NCBI GenBank assembly: GCA_964617875.1
Contig: CAZUAI010000088.1
Location: forward strand, 1-22,892
DNA: 22,892 nucleotides
DNA from: CAZMVY01 sp964617875
Lineage (GTDB): Bacteria; Planctomycetota; Phycisphaerae; UBA1845; PWPN01
Direction: 5' to 3'
In this document: in pieces, positions 13,897 to 20,476 of the stretch
Layout: each line of letters opens with the position of its first letter
How positions within the stretch are numbered: position 1 is the first letter of the stretch
Notes under the pieces: model-generated
Told to the model about the DNA's origin: nothing
Database searches by the model: none
What the model saw: the letters and a program-made list of their open reading frames with translations, nothing else
Translations under genes and position numbers: made by a program

Positions 13897-15213
13897 ATGA
13901 AGCTGATTGCGCATCCCAGTCGTCTCCGCGGCACCGCGGCCATGCCGGGATCGAAGAGCCACACGATCCGCGCGGTCGCGTTCGCGTCGCTGGCCGACGG
14001 CGAAAGCCGCATCCGCGAGCCGCTCGATTCGCTCGATGCGCAATCGTCGGTACGGGCCTACCGGGCACTCGGGGCGACGATCGACACGACAAACCCGCGG
14101 GAGTGGGTCGTCCGCGGCGTCGGCGGCCGGCCGCGCGTGCCCGAGGATGTCATCGACGTGGGCAACAGCGGCACGACGTTGCGGATCGCCATCGGATCGG
14201 CGGGGCTCCTGGCCGGAGGTGCCGGCGAGGCCGTGTTCACGGGCGATCACCAGATTCGCCGCCGGCCCGTGGGGCCGCTGCTCGATTCGCTCCGCGACCT
14301 GAAGGCACACGCGACCTCGCTCCGACGGAACGGGTGCGTGCCCGCCGTCATCGGCGGACGGATCCGCGGCGGATCGACGGCCATCGACGCGACCAACAGC
14401 CAGTACCTCAGCAGCCTGCTGATCAACTGCCCGCTCGCCGACGACGAGAGCGAGATCCGCGTGACGAAGCTCGGCGAGCGGCCCTACGTCGAGATGACGC
14501 TCGACTGGCTCGACCGTCAGGGCATCCGCTACCGCAACGAGGGCTTCACGCGGTTCGTGGTCCCGGGCGGCCAGGCGTATCGCGCGTTCGACCGCGCGGT
14601 GCCGGCCGACTGGTCGTCGGCGACGTTCTTCCTCGTCGCCGGCGCGATCTGCGACGGCGAGATCCGGTTGACGGGCCTCGACCTGCACGACACGCAGGGC
14701 GACCGGGCCGTCATCGACTACCTGCGGGCCATGGGGGCGCGGATCGACGCAAGCGACGAAGCCGTCGTCGTCCGGCGCGGCGACCTGAAGGGCGTCGAGA
14801 TCGACCTGAACCCGACCCCGGACGCCCTGCCGGCGCTGGCGGTGGCGGCCTGCTTCGCCGAGGGGACCACGCGGCTCGTCAACGTCGAAGAGGCCCGCCG
14901 CAAGGAGACCGACCGCATCCACGTCATGGCGGCGGAACTGCGGAAGCTCGGCGGTGAAGCCGAGGAGCTGCCGGACGGGCTGGTCATCCACGGCCGTCCG
15001 CTGCACGGCGGCGAGGTCGAGGGCCACGACGATCACCGGATCGTCATGGCAATGGCCCTGGCCGGCCTGGCGTCGGAGCAGCCGGTGACGGTCACGACGG
15101 CCGAAGCCGCAGCCGTGACCTTCCCCACGTTCGTGTCGCTGATGCAGAGCCTCGGGGCCGACATCGCCACGCCGGCACCGGCAGGCAACGACGCTCGATC
15201 GTCGAAGGACTGA
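13897..15213 (+). CDS. aroA: 3-phosphoshikimate 1-carboxyvinyltransferase (EPSP synthase)
   Basis: Joins shikimate 3-phosphate and phosphoenolpyruvate in the sixth step of aromatic amino-acid biosynthesis. The 438-residue product has PGSKSHTIRA (Lys20) at the N-terminus, DVGNSGTTLRIAIG, ATNSQYLSSLLINCPLA, KLGERPYVEMTLDWL, DWSSATFFLVAGAI, PTPDALPALAVAACFAEGTT, RRKETDRIHVMAAELRKLG and HDDHRIVMAMALAGLAS, covering both lobes of the inside-out barrel. The usual N of SKSxTNRA is isoleucine here; GNSGTTLRI is closer to class II (glyphosate-tolerant type) than to the class I form GNAGTA, though tolerance cannot be read from this. ATG 13897 is chosen because it begins the fold; its ribosome binding site is poor. 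The upstream in-frame start at 13855 adds 14 unlikely residues. It is a cytosolic monomer. Confidence 0.96.
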   Translation: MKLIAHPSRLRGTAAMPGSKSHTIRAVAFASLADGESRIREPLDSLDAQSSVRAYRALGATIDTTNPREWVVRGVGGRPRVPEDVIDVGNSGTTLRIAIGSAGLLAGGAGEAVFTGDHQIRRRPVGPLLDSLRDLKAHATSLRRNGCVPAVIGGRIRGGSTAIDATNSQYLSSLLINCPLADDESEIRVTKLGERPYVEMTLDWLDRQGIRYRNEGFTRFVVPGGQAYRAFDRAVPADWSSATFFLVAGAICDGEIRLTGLDLHDTQGDRAVIDYLRAMGARIDASDEAVVVRRGDLKGVEIDLNPTPDALPALAVAACFAEGTTRLVNVEEARRKETDRIHVMAAELRKLGGEAEELPDGLVIHGRPLHGGEVEGHDDHRIVMAMALAGLASEQPVTVTTAEAAAVTFPTFVSLMQSLGADIATPAPAGNDARSSKD

Positions 15214-15564
15214 CGAAGCCCGATGACGATGCCGTCCCGTGTCGGCACTCCGCCGCCCGGTTCGTCCGTTTCTCGGAGGCTCTATCAGCCTGTACACCCT
15301 TTCCAGGCTTGCGGCAGGGCGCCAGGGAGGCGGAGGGTTACTCCGGACTCAGACCGTGCCGGCTCGAAAATCCCTTGTCGAACCCCGGGGCCGGGCGGAT
15401 TTGTTCGCCCGCAAGGATCCGCGAGATGGGAATCCAACGGGCACGTTGAGCCGAGAACCCCCGCCGATCTCACGCGGCAACACCAGCCCCCGGATCGCGG
15501 TGAAACGCCTGCCTCGGTGGCGCTATTGCCCATGCCCCGTCCCCTGTGCATGATGGAGCCCGAC
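15214..15564 (+). other. Gene-free gap before the methyltransferase
   Basis: Open frames here are extensions of the methyltransferase frame without protein-like sequence. The only structure noted is a hairpin CGGGCG (15392-15397), 8-nt loop, CGCCCG (15406-15411). No clear promoter was found. The gap marks the left boundary of the lower-GC insert. Confidence 0.4.
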
Positions 15565-16908
15565 ATGGAAGCGACGTACCCGATTCCGGTGATCGACCTC
15601 TTCGCCGGCCCCGGCGGCTTGAGCGAGGGGTTCGCAAGTCTGCGGTCACGCGACTGCCGGCCACTCTTCGACATCGCCCTCTCGATAGAAAAGGACAGGT
15701 TCGCCCACGCGACGCTCGAACTCCGGGCCTTTTTCCGCCAGGTGCGTGACACGGGCAACGCCGCGGACTACTACCGATACATCTGGGGGCCTGACCACCC
15801 GCAAGGCATCGACCGGAAGACGTTGTTCGCCCGACACCCTGAAGTCGCTGCCGTCGCCCAGGCGAAGGCATGGCACCAGGAACTCTGTCGGGAGAATCGC
15901 GCTGAGATCTCCGCACGAATCAGGAAGGTCTTGCGAACCTATCCGTCGAGTACGCCCTGGGTGCTTCTGGGAGGCCCGCCTTGCCAGGCCTACTCAATCG
16001 CGGGCCGGTCACGAATGCGCCCGACGATGGGGGCGCGTTTCGAAGAAGATGAACGGCACACACTCTATGAAGAGTATCTGGCAATCCTCGCGGACCACAA
16101 GCCGCACATCTTTGTAATGGAGAACGTGAAGGGGTTGCTCTCATCTCAACTGCAATCGAAACGGATCTTCGACCTGATGCTGCCCGACCTTCGGGACGCC
16201 GCCGGCCAGGGTTCCTACACCCTCTTCCCCTTCGTAAAGTCGTCCCCGCGCAGGCGAAGGAGCAGTCTTTCCGCCGACAACGGTTACGATCGGGAGCCCG
16301 GCGACTTTGTCATACAGTGCGAAAGGTATGGGATTCCGCAGGCACGACACCGCGTCATCATTCTCGGCATACGTTCAGATCTGCTAAGAAGAGTGCCCGG
16401 CTTTGAGCCGCCCGTGCTGAGCGAGAAACCGGCACCGGTCCCGGTCGAGAGAGTCCTTAAGGGGCTTCCACGCTTGCGCAGCGGCCTCACCCGCATCGCG
16501 GATACAGCCGAGGCGTGGCGAGGCGTCCTGGACCACGCGACAACCGCGGCCTGGCTACGGGGACTGGATGGCGACGACGGCCGTCTGCTTGCTCGGAAGA
16601 TCAGGTCCGTCATCGACCGTATTCGGCTGCCGCAGGCGGACCGGGGCGCGCGATTCCTTCCAGCGAATCGCGTGCACGTCGGATACCAGCCGGGCTGGTA
16701 TCTGGACCAACGTCTGCGGGGCGTCTGCAACCACGAGGCTCGCGTTCACATGCCCTCCGATCTGCACCCCTTGCTGTTCGCGCCAGGCTGCGGGTCGATT
16801 CACCGGGCTCCCAGCCACCTGGCGCGTTGCCCGGCCTCCTCTTTGAGCCAACAATACGCTGGCGGAAGGGCGCAGTACCGCAGAGGGTCCCATGCCTGCG
16901 CAGCGTAA
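15565..16908 (+). CDS. C5-cytosine DNA methyltransferase, C-terminally truncated
   Basis: A 447-residue DNA cytosine-5 methyltransferase. Motif I is VIDLFAGPGGLSEGF (residues 9-23), motif IV GGPPCQAYS with catalytic Cys140, motif VI MENVKGLL (185-192), motif VIII QARHRVIILG (259-268). The GVCNHEARVHMPSDL segment (386-400) is usually followed in this subfamily by some 130-170 more residues with the rest of the recognition domain and motifs IX and X (R-x-x-Q-x-F-P, QVGNAVPP). Here the frame stops after an apparently degenerate tail (GGRAQYRRGSHACAA), so those motifs are missing; motif X helps bind AdoMet, and activity is doubtful. ATG 15565 has GGAG at 15555-15558. The HNH gene overlaps its end by 17 nt. 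GC is visibly lower than in neighbouring genes, suggesting transfer. Confidence 0.9.
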   Translation: MEATYPIPVIDLFAGPGGLSEGFASLRSRDCRPLFDIALSIEKDRFAHATLELRAFFRQVRDTGNAADYYRYIWGPDHPQGIDRKTLFARHPEVAAVAQAKAWHQELCRENRAEISARIRKVLRTYPSSTPWVLLGGPPCQAYSIAGRSRMRPTMGARFEEDERHTLYEEYLAILADHKPHIFVMENVKGLLSSQLQSKRIFDLMLPDLRDAAGQGSYTLFPFVKSSPRRRRSSLSADNGYDREPGDFVIQCERYGIPQARHRVIILGIRSDLLRRVPGFEPPVLSEKPAPVPVERVLKGLPRLRSGLTRIADTAEAWRGVLDHATTAAWLRGLDGDDGRLLARKIRSVIDRIRLPQADRGARFLPANRVHVGYQPGWYLDQRLRGVCNHEARVHMPSDLHPLLFAPGCGSIHRAPSHLARCPASSLSQQYAGGRAQYRRGSHACAA

Positions 16909-17668
16909 GCCGTGGACTCGCGACGAGCTACTTGTCGCTTTCAACCTATACTGTCGCACCGCTTTCGGCCGTCTTCATCAGCGCAACCCCGACATCGTCG
17001 CGCTTGCGCGAAAGCTCCACCGGACGCCGGGCTCAGTCGCCATGAAGCTGTGCAACTTCGCCAGTCTCGACCCCATTCACCGAGCGCGGAATATCTCCGG
17101 CCTTCGGAACGCTTCGGCGTCCGACATGTCGATCTTCGAGGAGTTTGAAAGCAACTGGGAAGCGCTTGCGGCAGAGAGTGAGGCTGCCCTCCATCGCCTG
17201 GGACTGCGTCCGGGTGTTCACGATGAGGAAGACAGCGAGCGATTCCTCCCGGGTACGGGTGCTACGGAGGCCGTTCGCACGATTCGTGCCCGTCGCGTCC
17301 AGTCGCTCTTCCGCGCCACCGTGCTCGCCAGCTACGACTACGCCTGCGCGGTTTCGGGTATCAATGTGCCCGGCTTACTGCAGGCGAGCCACATCATCCC
17401 ATGGTCAGAATCCGAAGGTCGGCGACTTGATCCGCGGAACGGGATCGCCCTATCGGCCCTCCACGACCGCGCCTTCGACCGAGGGCTCATCACCTTCGAC
17501 GAAGACTTGAGGATCGTCGTATCCGGGCGGCTTCGTGTAGGAAACCCCAGCGAAATCCACCGGACTGCTCTCCTTCAAATCGAAGGGAAGCGCCTTCGCC
17601 TCCCCACGCGGTACGCGCCCGACCCGGCGGCGCTCGCTTACCACCGGACGCACATCTTCGTCGCCTGA
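16892..17668 (+). CDS. HNH endonuclease, putative restriction enzyme
   Basis: A 258-residue protein with an N-terminal DNA-binding-like region (WTRDELLVAFNLYCRTAFGRLHQRNPDIVALARKL, HRTPGSVAMKLCNFASLDP, residues 8-61) and a C-terminal HNH nuclease of the HNH_2 type: YDYACAVSGINVPGLLQASHIIPWSES with His167, DPRNGIALSALHDRAFDRGL with Asn183 and His191. Proteins of this layout are annotated as putative restriction endonucleases and are often beside cytosine methyltransferases. ATG 16892 has GAGGG at 16883-16887 and overlaps the methyltransferase by 17 nt, implying translational coupling. All expected catalytic residues are present. With its partner methylase truncated, host protection is unclear: the nuclease may be inactive, may need other factors, or may cut modified or foreign DNA only. 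Confidence 0.88.
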   Translation: MPAQRKPWTRDELLVAFNLYCRTAFGRLHQRNPDIVALARKLHRTPGSVAMKLCNFASLDPIHRARNISGLRNASASDMSIFEEFESNWEALAAESEAALHRLGLRPGVHDEEDSERFLPGTGATEAVRTIRARRVQSLFRATVLASYDYACAVSGINVPGLLQASHIIPWSESEGRRLDPRNGIALSALHDRAFDRGLITFDEDLRIVVSGRLRVGNPSEIHRTALLQIEGKRLRLPTRYAPDPAALAYHRTHIFVA

Positions 17669-18260
17669 ATGTGCCCTTGCTTGCTCGAACGGGGCAAACC
17701 GCACACGAACCGGGTCGCTGGCAGCCTTGGCATCAAGGGAGTCCCGGATCACTTCGCGTACCAACGCGTCCGTACGGCCGAAGACCTCCTCGCTCTTCTA
17801 CAGCCTTGGCCACCCCCGGTATTCAGGAGCGCGTCGAGGCCCCCCAGACAGGCAAGGTAGAGTATGAGCACATCGTACAGACCCTGACGCCAGATGATCT
17901 TCCCATTTCCGCCTTACCACAGGATTGGCGTCCCCTTGCTGGACGACCCGACGTGATCCATAGTCTGGCGGGTGCATTAAGGGATTCTACCGCCCGTGGC
18001 CGGGCCTCTCGGGCGCGGCGTCGTGTCCGTGTCGATGTTCCACCCTGCAGCCTTCCCGCTCGTTCATTGACATCAACCGATTCCCTCGCCGGTTGGGAGG
18101 ATCACGCCGGCATCCTGCCGCGAGGACCGCAGGCGGGAAGCCTGCACCACAAGCGATCACGAAGCCGCAGGCGGGAAGCCCGCACCACACAGGGTCACGT
18201 TGCGGGCGCAATCCGCGATGTGCTCTTTCGCTTTCCCGGTTTCCGGGTGACCGCTTTTCC
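17669..18260 (+). other. Gene-free region between the HNH gene and the epimerase
   Basis: No credible gene was found in 592 nt; one frame stays open, but its sequence is not protein-like. The right part holds the tandem repeat pair at 18127-18189. A short stem CCCGG/CCGGG (18235-18247) lies 14 nt after the stop of the minus-strand epimerase and may help end that transcript. The left part could include degraded remains of the acquired unit, but nothing is identifiable. Confidence 0.4.
18127..18189. repeat. Tandem pair of 25-nt palindromic repeats
   Basis: Two copies (18127-18151 and 18165-18189) differ at one position and are separated by 13 nt. The core GCAGGCGGGAAGCCTGC folds as GCAGGC/GCCTGC with a 5-nt loop in the first copy; the second has one mismatch in the stem. 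Each ends in GCACCACA. This looks like a REP-like dispersed intergenic element. Confidence 0.75.
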
Positions 18261-19262
18261 TCAGCCCCTCTGCTCCTGCAGATACCACCGCACGGTCATG
18301 GGGATGCCTTCGTCGTAGGTGACCGTGGGCTGCCAGTTGAGGTGCTCGCGGGCCTTCTTCGTGTCGAAGAAGCTTCGGCGGCCCATCAGCCAGACGGCGT
18401 AGCGGGTGACCATCGGCGGGTTCTTCAGGCGGAAGAGGTGGCCAATGCACTCGAGGATGAAGCCGGCCGCGTAGGCGACGCGGTACGGGACGGTCTTCGT
18501 CACCGGCGGGGCACCGGCGGCTTCCGCGATCCTGTTGAAGTACTGCCGCAAGGTCAGCACGCCGTCGTTGCTGCAGTTGTACGCCTCGCCCAGCGCCCGC
18601 TCGCTGTCGGCGGCGGCGATGCAGGCCTCCGCGACGTTGCCGGCGTAGACGACGTTCAGGCGATTGTCGCCCCCGCCGATGAGCTTGGCCTTGCCCGTGC
18701 GGACGGCATCGACCAGCCGGCCGATGCTGGCCCGGTCGCGCGGGCCGTACAGCCAGCTCGGGCGGATCACGGTAAGGCGGATCCTGCCCTCCCTGTGGGC
18801 GGCCCAGACGAGCTTCTCGGCCTCGACCTTGGCACGGCTGTAGTAGGCCCAGCGGTGGAGGTTGACGCCCAGCGGCGCGGTCTCGTCCAGCACAACGTTC
18901 TCGCCGTCCACGTAGCCGTAGGCGCTGATCGAGCTGATGTGGATGAACCGCCTGACGCCGGCCTCGGCGGCCGCCTGGACCAGCTTGGCCGTGCCCTCGA
19001 TCGTGATGCGGACGAAATCGGGCCAGGGGCCCCAGTCGCCGACCCGCGCGGCCGAGTGATAGACGCACTCGACGCCCCGGCACGCTCGCCGAAGCGATTC
19101 CAGATCCGTCACGTCGCCCTCGGCCAGCTCGACGCCCTGCGACTTCAGCCAGGCGACGTCGCTGCCCCGCCGTACGAGGGCGCGGACCGGCCGGTTGCGC
19201 CTCCGCAACTGCTCGACAATGTGGCTTCCCAGAAGACCCGTTCCACCGGTTACGAGGTTCAT
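18261..19262 (-). CDS. NAD-dependent epimerase/dehydratase (extended SDR)
   Basis: A 333-residue Rossmann-fold enzyme of the extended short-chain dehydrogenase family. The dinucleotide-binding motif is at the extreme N-terminus (NLVTGGTGLLGSHIVEQL), then EGDVTDLESLRRAC, VYHSAARVGDWGPW, FIHISSISAYGY, the catalytic YxxxK (AYYSRAKVEAEK) and RPSWLYGPRDR with the NVVYAGNVAEAC segment. This resembles the 3-beta-hydroxysteroid dehydrogenase/isomerase and dihydroflavonol reductase branch rather than UDP-glucose epimerase. The substrate is unknown. ATG 19262 has GGAG (complement of 19268-19271) 5 nt upstream; the longer frame to 19358 adds a proline-rich stretch with no support. No partner shares its strand. 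Confidence 0.92.
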   Translation of the reverse strand: MNLVTGGTGLLGSHIVEQLRRRNRPVRALVRRGSDVAWLKSQGVELAEGDVTDLESLRRACRGVECVYHSAARVGDWGPWPDFVRITIEGTAKLVQAAAEAGVRRFIHISSISAYGYVDGENVVLDETAPLGVNLHRWAYYSRAKVEAEKLVWAAHREGRIRLTVIRPSWLYGPRDRASIGRLVDAVRTGKAKLIGGGDNRLNVVYAGNVAEACIAAADSERALGEAYNCSNDGVLTLRQYFNRIAEAAGAPPVTKTVPYRVAYAAGFILECIGHLFRLKNPPMVTRYAVWLMGRRSFFDTKKAREHLNWQPTVTYDEGIPMTVRWYLQEQRG

Positions 19263-19661
19263 GTCATCTCCAGGCACCCTGGTGCAGGCCGGTAGATTAG
19301 GGGGGCCGGACGGCGGCGTCAACGAGGGCGCTCGCGTGTTCCGCACATTCCGCCACACCCGGCCACACGCCGCGGCGTTCGCCGTTGTGTTGTGCGGGCT
19401 GCGTGAGAGAAGGCCTTCGAAGGGCCCACCAGGACCCGGGAGCCGGGCTTCCGCTTCCCGCCGAGGGCGGCCTTGACGCGCGGCCGCAGTTCAAGGACAT
19501 ACTTGGTCTCGTCGAAGATGACGGGGGCCGGGCGGTCCCTGAGGCTTGCGCACCGACGCATCCTGCGAAACGAGCGCTGCAAGAGCGTCGTCTTGCCGGA
19601 TCGCCTTCGAATCGCGTGTGCCGGTCCGGCGGCCGCGGACGGCAGGACAGGATGGCGAGTT
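19263..19661 (-). other. Intergenic region with a coding-like minus-strand fragment
   Basis: No complete gene was found. On the minus strand, roughly 19400-19610, one frame reads RRSGKTTLLQRSFRRM, later PAPVIFDETKYVLELRPRV and GSRVLVGPSKAF, with GC-rich third positions as in real genes. It lacks a clear start and any family match, and could be a gene remnant or chance. The right end of this gap holds the upstream region of the YceH-like gene. Confidence 0.3.
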
Positions 19662-20369
19662 GTGGAATACGAACTGAATGTCGTCGAACGGCGGGTGCTG
19701 GGCGTGCTGATCGAGAAAGCGCTTTCGCAGCCCGAGTACTACCCGATGACGGTAAATGCCGTCGTCGTCGCGTGCAACCAGAAAAACAACCGGGATCCCA
19801 TCCTGGAGCTGGATGAGGCCACGGTGGACGCGACGCTGGCGAACCTGCGGCAGCGCGGGCTGGTGCAGATGGTCCTGCCCGCACCGGGGGCGAGGACGAC
19901 GCGGTTCAAGCATCTGGCCTCGACGGTCTTCGTCTGGTCGCCGAAGGACGCGGCGGTCATGGCTGAGTTGCTGCTCCGCGGGCCGCAGACGGTCGGCGAA
20001 CTGCGGACCCATTGCTCGCGGCTCGTGCCGTTCGACAGCCTGGAGATCGTCTCGAACGTCCTGGAGGACCTGGCCGCCCGTACGCCGCCGCTGGTCGCCG
20101 CCCTGCCCCGCGAGCCGGGCCGGTCGGCCATACGCTACCGGCACCTGCTCTACCCCCCAGACGAGGCACCGGCCGTAACCACCGTGTTGCCGGAAGGGTC
20201 TGCCGTGCCTGCGTCGGCATCCGCGCCGGCCGACGGAGCAGGGTCGCTGAAATCCACCGTCGTGCGGCTGGAGGGGGACGTGACGCAACTGCGCGGCCAG
20301 ATCGAGGACATGGCCCGTCGGCTGGCCGCCCTTGAAGCCGCACTCGGCGTGGGGCCCGGTCCGGGCTGA
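19662..20369 (+). CDS. YceH / UPF0502 (DUF480) family protein
   Basis: A 235-residue protein matching the UPF0502 family typified by E. coli YceH (about 215 residues), a tandem winged-helix protein of unclear function. Signature segments: LNVVERRVLGVLIEKALSQPEYYPMTVNAVVVACNQKNNRDPILELDEATV, LLLRGPQTVGELRTHCSRLVPFDSLEIVSNVLEDLA, and LPREPGRSAIRYRHLLYP. The C-terminus adds an alanine/proline linker and a coiled coil (VVRLEGDVTQLRGQIEDMARRLAALEAAL). The start is placed at GTG 19662, where similarity begins, with AGGA at 19648-19651; upstream in-frame starts as far as 19473 add unrelated sequence. It is cytosolic. A strong promoter for the next gene begins about 28 nt after its stop. Confidence 0.92.
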   Translation: MEYELNVVERRVLGVLIEKALSQPEYYPMTVNAVVVACNQKNNRDPILELDEATVDATLANLRQRGLVQMVLPAPGARTTRFKHLASTVFVWSPKDAAVMAELLLRGPQTVGELRTHCSRLVPFDSLEIVSNVLEDLAARTPPLVAALPREPGRSAIRYRHLLYPPDEAPAVTTVLPEGSAVPASASAPADGAGSLKSTVVRLEGDVTQLRGQIEDMARRLAALEAALGVGPGPG

Positions 20370-20396
20370 CTCGTCCCGCCGGCGACGATGTTCCAT

Positions 20397-20424
20397 TTGA
20401 CGGCCCCGGGGGGCGACTTATAAT
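20397..20424 (+). promoter_or_regulatory. Near-consensus promoter of the HEAT-repeat gene
   Basis: TTGACG (20397-20402), a 16-nt spacer and TATAAT (20419-20424): five of six and six of six matches to the sigma70 consensus. The predicted start near 20431 gives a leader of about 45 nt, with GGAG at 20467-20470. Confidence 0.75.
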
Positions 20425-20476
20425 CGCCGCTTCGACCCCGGGGATCGGCCCGGCGGGTTGCTGCTTGGAGGCTGGC

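Noticed and set aside
13468..15297. Minus-strand ORF of 609 codons
   Set aside because: Antisense to aroA and the 77-residue gene; no protein-like segments.
18127..18189. CRISPR array
   Set aside because: Only two repeats with a 13-nt spacer and an internal palindrome; no cas genes nearby.
17671..18318. Plus-strand ORF after the HNH gene, considered as a third restriction-modification gene or the missing methyltransferase C-terminus
   Set aside because: No motif IX or X (QVGNAVPP-like) and no coherent protein; it runs through the palindromic repeats.
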